DNA from: Tatlockia sp.
GTDB lineage: Bacteria; Pseudomonadota; Gammaproteobacteria; Legionellales; Legionellaceae
DNA: 64,000 bases
NCBI GenBank assembly: GCA_013697955.1
Contig: JACCVV010000078.1
Coordinates: 1-64,000, forward strand
Reading direction: 5' to 3'
The stretch's first letter is position 1. Each line of letters starts with the position of its first letter. Both the position numbers and the translations under genes were made by a program. Below are positions 42,542-52,768 of this stretch, piece after piece. Under the pieces are notes generated by a model. It saw nothing but the letters and a program-made list of their open reading frames with translations, was not told the DNA's origin and searched no databases.

Positions 42542-45504
42542 CGGGAATTGTCCTTTTTATGGGTATACAGCAAATCAATACTGGAGACATCAGTGTTAGT
42601 GTTGACTTGGATGCTAAAAAATTTGTTTAACAAATAAGTTAGGGTTACGACATTTGAATCGTTTTTGGAAAGGCCAAAATTGTAACTGATATAAACTTTT
42701 TTAGATAAGGATTTGCCAACAACAACCGAATTGCTGTCTGAAATTTTATTGGTTTCTGGATCGAGCTTGCTCTCTGTTTTAAAATCGATATCAAAACCTA
42801 AGGACTGTTTTAATTGCTCTAGTAACTGTATCCCGCGCGAGTTTGATCCTAAATTCATCGAGGTGATAGCTTTCAAAAGTAGCTGTCCACCTGCTTTATT
42901 GGCCTGATTAACAGGTTTACCCAAGATTAACATGGATAAAATATCGGCTTGTGATAGCGTTGAGGGTTCGGAAAAGAGTTCAACTCGAGGCGATTTTATA
43001 CGGCCGGTTACAAGGACACCGACCACCGTATTTTCCCCGAAATTAAGGGTTTGCTGGTTAGCTGAATTAAAATCTAGTGATTGGCTTTTGCTGGCTGCAG
43101 AAGTATTAGTGTTAGAAAAACTTCGACTAGCTCGAATATTAATACCGGGATTGTCAATCAAGCCGCCTGTGAAGAGAATTTCCCCTTGTTCAATTTTTAA
43201 ATCCTGGCCATAAGCCTTGTATTTACCGTCACGGACATTCAATTGGCCGCTTGCATTTAATGGTCCATCCGGTAATTGACGCAGGTGAATTTTTCCCACC
43301 AGAAGGCCTTGCATGCCTTTCACATTGAGTGCCACATTCGACCCCATTTCAATAGAAATGTCAGTTTTAATAGGAAGCGGATTTGTGGGCTTGCTTGGCT
43401 TAGCAGAAACTAAGACAGCATCAGAGGATAAACTGATAGAATCAGTAAAGGTTTGGGGCTTTATTTGAGCATTCGGAACAAGTATTTTTCCGTTAAGGGC
43501 AAGTCCCTCCGGCGAAATAATCAAGACTAATTGCGGCGAAATATTAACCTGATACTCTTCTGTTTTTATAAGTGGGAAATCGATAGCTTCTATATTAATC
43601 GTGCCGGTATACTTTGGCGCAAAAGTTCCCTGACCATCGATAATTAATGTTTGACCTTGAGAGTTTACATCACCCTTAACCTTCCAGTTTTTATCATGAC
43701 TTTGCAGATGGACAAGAACAGGATTTAAGTCTAGTCCGAGTTTTGACATTAAAAGTCGTCCTTTATCAAGTCTTAAATTCCCTTCAACAGAGGGTTTACT
43801 GATAGTCCCCGAAACCTTTAAAAGCGCCGATAATTCACCCTTAATTTCGCTAATTTCAGGACTAAATTGTTCAAGAAAATCCAGAGAGCTGACCTTTAAA
43901 TTTAAGTTACCTTCAATTTTCTGCGAATCCTTTAAGCCTTCATCCAAGTCAAACTTCGGTAAGCTAAAGGCAAGTAAAAGTGATTTGTTTTGATCGATTT
44001 TAACTTGACCTTTTATCTCCAGATTTTTTGGATCAAGTAGAGCCTGAATTTTACCACCAGAAAACTTCAGTTTTTGGGTTGAATTATCCTCCAGAAGATA
44101 GGTTCCTGGATGGATGACTAAACTAGCATGGCCATCATTTTCATTACCAACCTGGGCATCAAAATTGAGGGTGGTTTCCAAATTTTTTAATTGGGGATTT
44201 AATAGTTTTGGTTCAGGAATTATTGCCTTAATATTCCAGTTATAAGGGGGCGAGCCTTTAAAGGATATCTTATTGTTACCTAGACTAAATTCGCCTTGGG
44301 CTTGTTGATTTTTATAATTTACAAAGCCTCTAGCTAATTTGCCATAATATAGTGCTTCTATCTCAGAATTTAGTGTCAAAAGACTAATTGAATCCCCGGA
44401 AAATTCGGAGTTATATTTTAGCTGTTGAATGGGTATGCTATAGGGCTGTAAATCTAAAAAATTAGCGGTTAATTGACCTTCAATTTTAGGTGTTTTTTGC
44501 TCATCGTAGTTTAGATTAAAAACCAGTTCACCCTGAGGTATTTTAATTTGAGCAATGCCTCTTAGGCTTTGACTTGTTCTTTGCGCATCCAAGGTTAAAT
44601 TTGCCTCAAAAGGGGCTGTCGTATTTGTAGCCAAATGGATGGCTAAATTAGGTAATTTACCCTCAACAAGGAGAGCACCTTCTTTACTCTGCAAGGATTT
44701 ATCTTTAGTCAAAGGCCAGTCCATTTTCTGCCAGCTTAGAAGAGAATGCATATCCGATCCATTTTTCAAGGAACCATTGATCTTTATATTCGCTGGGTTT
44801 AAAAGTTCACCATCCCATTGATATAGCATTAGATTACCATTTACATTGGCATACCCTTTAATATCCTGGCCAAATTTATTAGGAAAATCGTAAATCAAAT
44901 TAGCCGATAATGAATAAGGAAAAACAGGTTGACCAGTCGCTTTTAAGGCAAAATTCATAGCTGCCATGTTGAAATTCAGCGAATCAATTTGCCAAAGTTG
45001 ATTCGATATTTTTGCCTGTAATTTAAGGTGGTTTAGTTGAGTAAAAGCTTTGGGTTTTATTAAAGTTTCTAATTCCGCCTTTTGAGCTATTTTTATTTTA
45101 TCAATTAAAAGATTTTCAAGTGTTATTTTCAAGGGTAATTTTGGGAAATTAAAATCCGTTTTTTGGTCATCATTCTCTTTATTAATTAGGATTATTTTCA
45201 GCTCGGAAGCTTGTAAATGTTCTACTAATAAATGGCGTTTAAAAAGAGTAGGGAAATGCCATTTGAAAACCAGGTTTTTCAATTTTATTTCTAAATCTTT
45301 ATTTTTATAATTAAATTTTGCAACTGAAAAATTACTAATAATTCGACCTTCAGGACCTTCAATAATAAGCTCGCCTGGCACCATACCTGTTGCAAGCTTC
45401 GTTGTTAGATATAAACCAGTATTTGTTGACAGTAAAAAAACAATACCAGAGGCCACTAAAACGAAAACTAAAGACAGTTTATAGAACCATTTTAAATAAC
45501 GCAT
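42538..45504 (-). CDS. tamB: Translocation and assembly module protein TamB
   Basis: A 988-residue inner-membrane-anchored periplasmic protein from ATG 45504, one base after the tamA stop; a longer in-frame start at 45573 lies inside tamA. One N-terminal helix (YKLSLVFVLVASGIVFLL) precedes a long repetitive beta-taco, and the C-terminal DUF490 domain carries GLIDNPGINIRASRSF, SQADILSMLILGKPV and the final strand pair SYNFGLSKNDSNVVTLTYLL. TamB spans the periplasm and acts with TamA in barrel assembly or lipid transport. It is shorter than the E. coli protein (about 1,260). Confidence 0.92.
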   Translation of the reverse strand: MRYLKWFYKLSLVFVLVASGIVFLLSTNTGLYLTTKLATGMVPGELIIEGPEGRIISNFSVAKFNYKNKDLEIKLKNLVFKWHFPTLFKRHLLVEHLQASELKIILINKENDDQKTDFNFPKLPLKITLENLLIDKIKIAQKAELETLIKPKAFTQLNHLKLQAKISNQLWQIDSLNFNMAAMNFALKATGQPVFPYSLSANLIYDFPNKFGQDIKGYANVNGNLMLYQWDGELLNPANIKINGSLKNGSDMHSLLSWQKMDWPLTKDKSLQSKEGALLVEGKLPNLAIHLATNTTAPFEANLTLDAQRTSQSLRGIAQIKIPQGELVFNLNYDEQKTPKIEGQLTANFLDLQPYSIPIQQLKYNSEFSGDSISLLTLNSEIEALYYGKLARGFVNYKNQQAQGEFSLGNNKISFKGSPPYNWNIKAIIPEPKLLNPQLKNLETTLNFDAQVGNENDGHASLVIHPGTYLLEDNSTQKLKFSGGKIQALLDPKNLEIKGQVKIDQNKSLLLAFSLPKFDLDEGLKDSQKIEGNLNLKVSSLDFLEQFSPEISEIKGELSALLKVSGTISKPSVEGNLRLDKGRLLMSKLGLDLNPVLVHLQSHDKNWKVKGDVNSQGQTLIIDGQGTFAPKYTGTINIEAIDFPLIKTEEYQVNISPQLVLIISPEGLALNGKILVPNAQIKPQTFTDSISLSSDAVLVSAKPSKPTNPLPIKTDISIEMGSNVALNVKGMQGLLVGKIHLRQLPDGPLNASGQLNVRDGKYKAYGQDLKIEQGEILFTGGLIDNPGINIRASRSFSNTNTSAASKSQSLDFNSANQQTLNFGENTVVGVLVTGRIKSPRVELFSEPSTLSQADILSMLILGKPVNQANKAGGQLLLKAITSMNLGSNSRGIQLLEQLKQSLGFDIDFKTESKLDPETNKISDSNSVVVGKSLSKKVYISYNFGLSKNDSNVVTLTYLLNKFFSIQVNTNTDVSSIDLLYTHKKDNSR

Positions 45505-45505
45505 T

Positions 45506-47248
45506 TTATAAATCAGACCCCATAGAAAAGAAAAATTTTGGTATTTTTCCATCACGATGGAAATGGTTATCAAGCCGTTGGGCTACGCCCAGTTTAATAG
45601 GGCCAATTGGTGAAACCCACATCAGTCCAATTCCTGCATCGTGTTTTAATTGTTTTGAGCTTGGATTGTAGACATCGCCACTGTCAAAAAACCCTATCAA
45701 ATACCAATGCTTTTTGGTTTCTTTTTGAACTTCCAACCCAGCATAAGTCAAAATTTTACCCGGACCAATTGAATTAAAACTGTAGGCTTTTAAATTATCC
45801 GCACCGCCAAGCAAGAGAGCTAGCGATAGGGGTAAATTTTGAATTTTATTGATTTGAGTAATACCCTGAATGGTATGAAAAAAGAAGCGTGTACGAATTG
45901 GTTTGACAGTTAAAGCAGCTTTGGCATTAACAGAGGTTTGAAAGAAATTTTCATGCGACCCGAGGTAAGTAGTAGAGCCTAAGCTGGTTAAACTAAGGTT
46001 ATAACCGGTAGGAGTAAAAAGCTTATCCTTTCTTTTTAGCCAGTTAAAACTGGCTTTGGGAAAGAATGTGAAGCTATTTTCATTAGGCTGGTCCGGTAGA
46101 TTTTTATAATGATAACCATCAAAAAGTCCATTAATCGAAAGAACGCGCTGGTAAGTCGGTATAGAATAATGTTGCCCAATGGAAAATAGCGCTGAGGTAG
46201 AGGAACCGGCAGTATAATTCAGATAGGAGCCGCTAGCGCTTAGATGAAATTCATCAGTTACCGGATTTGCGCCTGGTATTATATATTGAGATTGCAGTGA
46301 ACTTTGTTTAAAAGATCCAATTCCAATTAGATTGAATTTGTGACCGGCTGGATTAACAGGACTAACATGATATCCAGCTCGACCTCGAACTTTAGTATCA
46401 GTTCCAAACCCTAGACCAAGCGAATAGCTTTTGCGTGATACTGGCTGAAAATGAACATCAATTGGGATTGTTTCCAGTGAGCTACTCATCTGAGGTTTAA
46501 CGGTAATATTTTGAAAATATCCGCTATTAGCAAGGTAATTATTAAAAGCCAAAACTTTATCAGTAGAGTAAGGTTGTCCTGGGCTAAAGGGTAAAAAGCG
46601 GTGCAATAATTCAGGGGATATGTAAGTGGGATCGAATTGAACCTGCCCAAAATAATAGCGACTGCCAGTATTAAAATCCAGGCTGATATTGGCGCGATTA
46701 GATTTCTTATCGATAAGAATTTCGGCTTTGTCAAAGAAGGAATGCAAATAGCCCTGTCCTTCAGCAACTGTCATTAAATTTTGTTTGGCTTGCTCATATT
46801 TTGCAGAATTAAACGGTTCGCCTTGGGCTATCGGCAGTTTGGTCAACGCTTTTTTTATTTTTGGGTTATTAGCGCCTTCACCTAGTAAACTTAAATTAAG
46901 TTTAGAGATTAACATTTGAGAACCCGGATTAATGGTAACGCGAAGCGGCTGGCGATTAAGAATTATTTGCGCCTCAAAATAGCCAAAAGGCTCTAGCGCT
47001 TCTTCAATTTGTTTCCTTAAAGTTTCATCGCTTTCCTGGGCAAGCGGCTTTGTTTGATTGAATTCTGTCAAACGTAATCTAATATTTTTTAATACTTTCC
47101 CTTGAACCCCAGAAATTGTAAATGCAGGCTTAGGCGTAGCACCCATAAGCAAGGGTAAACTTAATATAACAGCGAGCGCAGGGGGCAAAAGTTTAATTTT
47201 GCTTTGCCTCGCCAGAGTTTTAAACCAACTCGTTATTTGATTGCTCAT
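45506..47248 (-). CDS. tamA: Translocation and assembly module outer-membrane protein TamA
   Basis: A 580-residue Omp85-family protein with a signal/anchor region (LPPALAVILSLPLLMGA), three POTRA domains (residues about 45-265; for example FTISGVQGKVLKNIRLRL, EPFGYFEAQIILN, LANSGYFQNITVKPQ) and a C-terminal 16-stranded barrel ending DAGIGLMWVSPIGPIKLGVA and then FFSMGSDL. It is partner to TamB, whose gene starts one base after this stop. The length matches E. coli TamA (577). Confidence 0.93.
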   Translation of the reverse strand: MSNQITSWFKTLARQSKIKLLPPALAVILSLPLLMGATPKPAFTISGVQGKVLKNIRLRLTEFNQTKPLAQESDETLRKQIEEALEPFGYFEAQIILNRQPLRVTINPGSQMLISKLNLSLLGEGANNPKIKKALTKLPIAQGEPFNSAKYEQAKQNLMTVAEGQGYLHSFFDKAEILIDKKSNRANISLDFNTGSRYYFGQVQFDPTYISPELLHRFLPFSPGQPYSTDKVLAFNNYLANSGYFQNITVKPQMSSSLETIPIDVHFQPVSRKSYSLGLGFGTDTKVRGRAGYHVSPVNPAGHKFNLIGIGSFKQSSLQSQYIIPGANPVTDEFHLSASGSYLNYTAGSSTSALFSIGQHYSIPTYQRVLSINGLFDGYHYKNLPDQPNENSFTFFPKASFNWLKRKDKLFTPTGYNLSLTSLGSTTYLGSHENFFQTSVNAKAALTVKPIRTRFFFHTIQGITQINKIQNLPLSLALLLGGADNLKAYSFNSIGPGKILTYAGLEVQKETKKHWYLIGFFDSGDVYNPSSKQLKHDAGIGLMWVSPIGPIKLGVAQRLDNHFHRDGKIPKFFFSMGSDL

Positions 47249-47266
47249 GCTACCTCTACAACATCA

Positions 47267-49810
47267 CTACTCTGCACTTATTTTCTCCAATGCTTTTAAG
47301 CGATAGATTAATTCTAAGGCTTCACGAGCGGTTAAATTATCCGCCTCGATTTTGGCCAATTCACGAAGAATTGGTGCTGTGGTTTCAAACATTATGTCTT
47401 GCTTAACTCGCTTTAAAGGTTGAATTTCCTTGCCTGTCTGCACGACTTCTAAATGTTGATTGGCCAGTTTTAGAACTTGTTCAGGAATGCCGGCAAGCTC
47501 TGCTACTTCAAGGCCGTAACTCCGGTTTGCACTTCCCTCTTCGACCCGGTAAAGAAAAACAATGCGACCTGTCGTTACTGAGGCCTGCAAATGAACATTT
47601 TTAACGCAATTTACTTTTTCTTGCAAGTCCGTCAATTCAAAATAGTGGGTTGAGAAGAGCGCATATGCCTTTATTGTGTTTGCTAAATATACACAGGTTG
47701 CATAAGCTAGAGCCATTCCGTCGTAAGTGCTCGTACCTCTTCCTATCTCATCGATAAGCACCAGACTTTTTTCAGTCGCTTGCCTTAAAATATGGGCAGT
47801 TTCAGTCATTTCCACCATAAAAGTGGAGCGTCCTGAAGCTAGATCGTCACTAGCACCGATGCGTGTAAAAATTCTATCAATTGGGCCAATTAGCGCATCT
47901 TTTGCAGGCACATATGACCCTATATGGGCTAAAAGCACAATTAAAGCGTTTTGCCGCATATAAGTGGATTTTCCACCCATATTGGGGCCAGTTATTAATA
48001 GCATGTTAGTTGAGCGATTAAGAGCCAGGTCATTCGCTATGAATTGTTCCTGCAATACCTGTTCTACTACAGGATGCCGGCCTTCTTTAATATAAAGACC
48101 CGGTTCGGATACTAACTGGGGACAGCACCATTTCAGAGCCTGGGCGCGTGCGGCGAAATTGGACAAAACATCTATTTCAGCAATTGCCTGTGCTAGTTCG
48201 TTAAGGGGAATTATAAAATGCTGAATTTCAATCAACAAATTCTCATAAAGCCATTTTTCTCTTGCCAAAGCTTTAACCTGGGCGGATAAAACTTTTTCTT
48301 CAAATCCTTTTAACTCAGGCGTGATATAGCGCTCGACATTTTTTAACGTTTGTTTGCGTTGATAATTAACGGGCGCTTTTTCTGCTTGATTTCGTGATAA
48401 TTCAATGAAATAACCTTGAACCCTGTTATAGCCGAATTTAAGCGAACTAAGCCCGCTCCGCTCTTTTTCCGCATTTTCAAGTTCAATTAACTTATCGGTT
48501 GCATTGTTGTTTAAGGCTCTTAATTCATCAAGTTCTTCATCAAAACCCGAAGCAATGACACCGCCATCGCGAATTAGCATAGGAGGATTATCAACCAGAG
48601 CTGCTGTTAAAAGATTCTCAAGATCTGGCTGGGGCAGAAGTGATTTTGCCAGATTTTTAATCTGTTCAGTTTTATTTTCAGAAATTATTAGACTTAATTC
48701 CGGGAGAAGGGCAAGACTTTGCCGCAGTTGAACTAAACAGCGCGGTCTTGCAGATTTTAGAGCAATACGCGATACAATCCGTTCGATATCAAAAAATTGC
48801 TTTAATAAAGGTTGTAAGAGACCGTCTTGCTTTTGGTTGAGAAGTTCGGTGACTGCTCGCTGGCGCTGTTGTATTACTTGTGGTTGCGAAAGGGGTCTGC
48901 CTAACCAGCGTTTTAATAAGCGGCCTCCCATTGCTGAGGCTGTGTGATCAATCACTGCAAGCAAGCTATTCTCGCGGCCGCCCTGATAATTCTCAAATAA
49001 TTCTAAGTGCTTTTGGGTAGAAGCATCGATTTGCAGATAATCCTCGTTTTTTTCTAAAGTAATATTGATTAAATGCGGCAAGGCCTGTCTTTGCGTATTT
49101 TGTAAATAAATCAACAAAGCACCAGCTGCCGGAAAGGCTTTGCTGTGCTCTTGTTCACCAAAGGCATTTAAATGGGAAACTCCAAATTGCTCGCAGATTA
49201 ACTGTTTTGCACGAATTTCATCAAATTCCCAGGCTGGACGAATTTTAATTAACGGATTGTCTCGATAGTTACTGATGGCTTCCTGCACCAAAATTTCTGC
49301 CGGATGCAATCGATTAATTTCTGCAAACAGCTGAGCTTCATCCTTAACGAGTAAAAGGTGAAAACGGCCACCGCTCAAGTCCACCCAGGCTAATCCAAAT
49401 TCTTTTTGCTGTTTGTGAATTGCAAGCAGAACATTATCCTGCCTGGCGTCCAAAAGCGCCTCGTCGGTGACAGTTCCGGGAGTTATTATTCGGGTAACCT
49501 GTCGTTCAACAGGTCCCTTGGAGGCAGACGGATCGCCTATTTGTTCGCAAATGGCTACAGACTCCCCTTTTTTCAATAAGCGGGCTAGATAATTTTCAAC
49601 AGCGTGATAAGGAACTCCTGCCATAGGTATTGGTTTGCCACCAGATTGGCCGCGATGAGTCAATGTTAAATCGAGCAACTGAGCCGCTCTTTTAGCATCT
49701 TCAAAAAAAAGCTCATAAAAATCGCCCATGCGATAGAGTAAGAGCATATCGGAGTATTCGGATTTGATGCGCAAATATTGCTGCATCATTGGTGTATGGG
49801 TGGTTAACAT
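47267..49810 (-). CDS. mutS: DNA mismatch repair protein MutS
   Basis: An 847-residue mismatch-recognition ATPase from ATG 49810; the codon at 49819 is a TTG and adds three residues. The mismatch wedge is visible in [12 protein letters not shown] (Phe-x-Glu), the ATPase P-loop in [17 protein letters not shown], the Walker B in [16 protein letters not shown], and the dimer helix at the end. It starts repair by binding mispairs and recruiting MutL, which is not in this window. It lies 18 bases upstream of tamA on the same strand. Confidence 0.97.
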   Translation of the reverse strand: MLTTHTPMMQQYLRIKSEYSDMLLLYRMGDFYELFFEDAKRAAQLLDLTLTHRGQSGGKPIPMAGVPYHAVENYLARLLKKGESVAICEQIGDPSASKGPVERQVTRIITPGTVTDEALLDARQDNVLLAIHKQQKEFGLAWVDLSGGRFHLLLVKDEAQLFAEINRLHPAEILVQEAISNYRDNPLIKIRPAWEFDEIRAKQLICEQFGVSHLNAFGEQEHSKAFPAAGALLIYLQNTQRQALPHLINITLEKNEDYLQIDASTQKHLELFENYQGGRENSLLAVIDHTASAMGGRLLKRWLGRPLSQPQVIQQRQRAVTELLNQKQDGLLQPLLKQFFDIERIVSRIALKSARPRCLVQLRQSLALLPELSLIISENKTEQIKNLAKSLLPQPDLENLLTAALVDNPPMLIRDGGVIASGFDEELDELRALNNNATDKLIELENAEKERSGLSSLKFGYNRVQGYFIELSRNQAEKAPVNYQRKQTLKNVERYITPELKGFEEKVLSAQVKALAREKWLYENLLIEIQHFIIPLNELAQAIAEIDVLSNFAARAQALKWCCPQLVSEPGLYIKEGRHPVVEQVLQEQFIANDLALNRSTNMLLITGPNMGGKSTYMRQNALIVLLAHIGSYVPAKDALIGPIDRIFTRIGASDDLASGRSTFMVEMTETAHILRQATEKSLVLIDEIGRGTSTYDGMALAYATCVYLANTIKAYALFSTHYFELTDLQEKVNCVKNVHLQASVTTGRIVFLYRVEEGSANRSYGLEVAELAGIPEQVLKLANQHLEVVQTGKEIQPLKRVKQDIMFETTAPILRELAKIEADNLTAREALELIYRLKALEKISAE

Positions 49811-50097
49811 GATATTCAATAGCTCTAAATTTTAGGAATTCTAACAAATAGCCCACCTCCGAAACAGTGCTTGTCCGCTAATTTCGACTATAATGAGGTC
49901 ATGGCGTTGATTTTAGCTTCTTCTAAATCACCGTTTGTTGTTAAATTAAGAGGGATCTTTAGAGTTGGCATTTTTATTGCAAAACGAAAAAGGAAGTATA
50001 TTTCGCGTCAATGGCTTCTAAGTCCTTCACTTAAAGTAAATTTTTGTTAGACTGTTAAAGATGTTGTACCTATATGATCAATAAATGGAGAATGATT

Positions 50098-50343
50098 ATG
50101 AAACGTTTGGCCCTAGTAACTATGACAGCATTTTTAGCTTTAGTCCTTTCTGGTTGCGGTGAAAGAACAGATAGACACACTACTACCAATACTACAACTG
50201 ATTCTGCTCAACCCGCACCAACAGACACAAACAGCACATCTAGTACTACAACTACTACCCCATCTAGCACTGGCACAACTGGTACTGGAACCACTGGAAC
50301 TGGTACTGGAACAACTGGTACTGGCACAGGCACTAGCCAATAA
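50098..50343 (+). CDS. Small Thr/Gly-rich lipoprotein
   Basis: An 81-residue protein from ATG 50098 (GGAG at 50087-50090). The lipobox is ALVLSGC, with the lipidated Cys about 21 residues in. The mature part is nearly all Thr, Ser, Gly, Pro and Asn (TDTNSTSSTTTTTPSSTG, then repeated TGTTGTG units). The DNA itself repeats ACTGG-type units in 50260-50335, so the tail may vary in length by slippage. Probably a disordered surface or periplasmic lipoprotein; function unknown. Confidence 0.7.
   Translation: MKRLALVTMTAFLALVLSGCGERTDRHTTTNTTTDSAQPAPTDTNSTSSTTTTTPSSTGTTGTGTTGTGTGTTGTGTGTSQ
50260..50335 (+). repeat. Imperfect ACTGG-type tandem repeat inside the Thr/Gly-rich lipoprotein gene
   Basis: About 75 bases made of variants of ACTGGTACTGGAAC and ACTGGCAC units encode the Thr-Gly tail. 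Units are degenerate, mostly in third positions, and keep the reading frame. Confidence 0.6.
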
Positions 50344-50361
50344 GATTTTGGTAAGAATGTC

Positions 50362-50390
50362 AAACCCTGCGTGAGCGCAGGGTTTTTTTT
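50362..50390 (+). terminator. Terminator after the lipoprotein gene
   Basis: AAACCCTGCG (50362-50371) pairs perfectly with 50376-50385 across a 4-base loop and runs into eight T residues ending at 50390. The pncC ATG is only 10 bases further on. Confidence 0.9.
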
Positions 50391-50399
50391 GGTTATGAA

Positions 50400-50894
50400 A
50401 TGAGCGCATTAATCGATATAGTTTACAAATTATCAAACAGACTTCTCGCTAGAGACTTAAAAATCAGTTGCGCTGAATCCTGTACAGGTGGAATGATTTC
50501 TTGCTTGCTAACTGAGTTACCTGGTAGCTCAGCATGGTTTGAAAGGGGATTTGTCACTTATAGCAATTTAGCAAAGCAAGAGATGTTAGCTGTTCCTCAT
50601 AAATTAATCACATCCTTTGGTGCAGTTAGCAAAGAAGTCGCTGAAGCAATGGCATTAGGCGCTTTGAATCATAGTGCTGCTGATGTTTCCATAGCCGTAA
50701 CTGGAATTGCCGGCCCAAGTGGTGGTTCAGAGCAAAAACCTGTCGGAACCTTATGGATTGCCTGGGCCGGACCCCATTTATCTGTGCAAAGTTTAGCTTG
50801 CTTTTTCCCCGATGTTAGCCGTGAAATTTTTCGTATTAAAGCCTGCAAAGCCGCTCTGGAAGGGGCAATTTCATTTATTGATGCTCAAAATTAA
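50400..50894 (+). CDS. pncC: Nicotinamide-nucleotide amidohydrolase (CinA C-terminal domain)
   Basis: A 164-residue enzyme that deamidates NMN to nicotinic acid mononucleotide in NAD recycling. It is the stand-alone CinA C-terminal domain: SCAESCTGGMISCLLTELPGSSAWFERGFVTYS and VAVTGIAGPSGGSEQKPVGTLWIAW hold the family motifs. The N-terminal CinA domain is absent, as in most gamma-proteobacteria. A pncC-recA order is common in this class, and recA follows after 66 bases. The start is 10 bases past a terminator T-run. Confidence 0.94.
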   Translation: MSALIDIVYKLSNRLLARDLKISCAESCTGGMISCLLTELPGSSAWFERGFVTYSNLAKQEMLAVPHKLITSFGAVSKEVAEAMALGALNHSAADVSIAVTGIAGPSGGSEQKPVGTLWIAWAGPHLSVQSLACFFPDVSREIFRIKACKAALEGAISFIDAQN

Positions 50895-50900
50895 CTCAGT

Positions 50901-50928
50901 TTGCGGCGAGCCAATAACTATGTATAAT
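50901..50928 (+). promoter_or_regulatory. Promoter of recA
   Basis: TTGCGG (50901-50906) and an extended -10, TGTATAAT (hexamer 50923-50928), with a 16-base spacer, about 33 bases before the recA ATG. I see no LexA-type CTGT-N8-ACAG box, which fits reports that Legionella lacks LexA. Confidence 0.6.
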
Positions 50929-50960
50929 TTGCTCTTTGCATACAACTCGGGTGGAAATTT

Positions 50961-51998
50961 ATGGAAGACAATAAACAAAAAGCATTAAGTGCAGCTCTCG
51001 CTCAAATCGAACGGCAATTCGGCAAAGGTTCTGTCATGCGCATGGGTGACAGCACGGTCTCTCGCGATATCGAAGCTATTTCAACTGGCTCCCTAGGTCT
51101 TGATATTGCTTTGGGTATAGGTGGTTTACCCAAAGGACGTGTCGTTGAAATTTACGGTCCTGAATCTTCTGGTAAAACAACACTGACTCTCCAGGTTATC
51201 GCAGAATGTCAAAAAATGGGTGGAACCGCTGCTTTCGTTGATGCCGAACATGCTTTAGATCCAGGTTATGCGGCGAAACTCGGTGTTAATGTTGATGAAT
51301 TGTTGGTTTCTCAGCCTGATACTGGCGAACAAGCTCTGGAAATTACTGATATGCTGGTTCGTTCCGCCGCAGTAGACGTTATAGTAATTGACTCTGTTGC
51401 CGCTTTAACTCCTAAAGCAGAAATTGAGGGTGAAATGGGTGATACCCATGTAGGTTTGCAGGCAAGATTGATGTCCCAGGCTTTACGTAAGCTGACTGCC
51501 AATATCAAGCGTTCTAATACTTTAGTTATCTTTATTAACCAGATACGGATGAAAATCGGTGTCATGTTTGGTAATCCTGAAACAACAACCGGCGGTAATG
51601 CTCTGAAATTTTACGCTTCTGTTCGCCTTGATATTCGACGCGTTGGCTCGATTAAAAAAGGGGATGAGGTGCTTGGTAATGAAACCAGAGTGAAAGTCGT
51701 TAAAAATAAGGTAGCTCCTCCCTTTAAGACGACTGATTTCGATATTTATTACAATGAAGGAATTTCCCGTGAGAGTGAAATTATTAACTTGGGAACCCAA
51801 ATGGGGCTGATTGAGAAGTCAGGCGCCTGGTATGCATACAAACAAGAGAAAATTGGTCAGGGCAAGGACAATGCACGCCTTTACCTGAAGGAACATCCCC
51901 AGATTGCAGCCTTGCTTGAACAGCAAATCAGAGCCGAAATGCTGGAGAAGAAACTAGTGGTACCCGCAACTGAAGTTCTTGAGGCTGTGGATGACTAA
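50961..51998 (+). CDS. recA: Recombinase RecA
   Basis: A 345-residue ATP-dependent recombinase for strand exchange and DNA damage response. Motifs: [16 protein letters not shown] (Walker A), [10 protein letters not shown] (Walker B), loop L1 around [54 protein letters not shown] (L2 and beyond), and the family ending. Length is normal. recX overlaps its 3-prime end. Confidence 0.98.
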   Translation: MEDNKQKALSAALAQIERQFGKGSVMRMGDSTVSRDIEAISTGSLGLDIALGIGGLPKGRVVEIYGPESSGKTTLTLQVIAECQKMGGTAAFVDAEHALDPGYAAKLGVNVDELLVSQPDTGEQALEITDMLVRSAAVDVIVIDSVAALTPKAEIEGEMGDTHVGLQARLMSQALRKLTANIKRSNTLVIFINQIRMKIGVMFGNPETTTGGNALKFYASVRLDIRRVGSIKKGDEVLGNETRVKVVKNKVAPPFKTTDFDIYYNEGISRESEIINLGTQMGLIEKSGAWYAYKQEKIGQGKDNARLYLKEHPQIAALLEQQIRAEMLEKKLVVPATEVLEAVDD

Positions 51999-52437
51999 AG
52001 CCTTTGACTGTGCGCTGCGTCTGCTTGCCAGACGCGAACATGGCGCACAAGAATTAGCTAATAAACTTTCAATAAAAGGGTATGAGGCAGACGAGATAAG
52101 CAATTCAATTAACGAATGTCAGCGTTTGGGTTTGCAATCCGATGCTCGTTTTGTTGAATCCTTCTGCCGGTCTCGGATACGTCAGGGTTTAGGTCCTTTG
52201 AAAATTAGCCAGGAATTACAGGCAAAACAGATCGATCGAACCTTAATTGAAAACGTACTTGCAGACGAGCAAGGCAACTGGCTGTCACATGCCTTGGCTG
52301 TTTGGCATAAGAAATATAAAAATGATGCCGATATACCTTTTACTGAACTTCAAAAGAGACAACGATTTTTACAATATCGAGGATTTTCAACCGATATTAT
52401 TGCAAATGTCGTAGCTGAGGTATCCGGGAAGTCCTAG
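51991..52437 (+). CDS. recX: RecA regulator RecX
   Basis: A 148-residue protein of three repeated helical bundles ([24 protein letters not shown], then [20 protein letters not shown], then [17 protein letters not shown]), the RecX pattern. RecX binds RecA filaments and restrains or modulates them. The ATG at 51991 overlaps the last 8 bases of recA, giving translational coupling; an ATG at 51979 in the same frame is also possible but lies deeper in recA. Confidence 0.92.
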   Translation: MTKAFDCALRLLARREHGAQELANKLSIKGYEADEISNSINECQRLGLQSDARFVESFCRSRIRQGLGPLKISQELQAKQIDRTLIENVLADEQGNWLSHALAVWHKKYKNDADIPFTELQKRQRFLQYRGFSTDIIANVVAEVSGKS

Positions 52438-52768
52438 ATGGTTTTTAGGCGAGAGCAGTTCATCTTAAGGATTGCCCTCTTTAGATGCCAATGGATGTTG
52501 TTATAAATATATCGTTAGATTTAAAACCAAGCTTAGAATTAAAATCAATGGTTGAATCGTTGTGCGGGTAATAAATTTGCCACCTCGCGAAGATGACGAA
52601 CAAGTTAAAGCTCTAAGCCGCTATTAAATCTTCGCATTCGCGGGGACGACAATTTGTGCTCATCACTATTGTTCAGCACAGAGTAGAATTTGAATAAATT
52701 GCCAAAATAGGTGGGCGATCTAAAGCGATCTCCCAATTTTTTACAATTAACAGTGAAATGATACAAGC
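52438..52768. other. Spacer before alaS with an REP-like inverted pair
   Basis: About 330 bases. CCACCTCGCGAAGATGACGA (around 52579) and the reverse complement of CTTCGCATTCGCGGGGACGAC (around 52630) share a C-rich CGCGAA core in inverted order, separated by about 40 bases. This looks like a degraded palindromic repeat unit of the type scattered in intergenic DNA of many gamma-proteobacteria. No gene is seen, and alaS has only a weak ribosome binding site. Confidence 0.35.

Noticed and set aside
49901-50050. A 49-codon basic open frame between mutS and the Thr/Gly-rich lipoprotein gene (residues include RVGIFIAKRKRKY), with a TATAAT at 49889
   Set aside because: Spacing between GAGG and the ATG is too short, no -35 is seen, and composition is not protein-like; it could be a leaderless peptide but there is no support beyond the frame.
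50159-50374. A Leu-rich frame overlapping the Thr/Gly-rich lipoprotein gene (ALAQLVLEPLELVLEQLVLAQ)
   Set aside because: It arises from reading the ACTGG-type repeat in another frame; the lipobox and ribosome site support the other frame.
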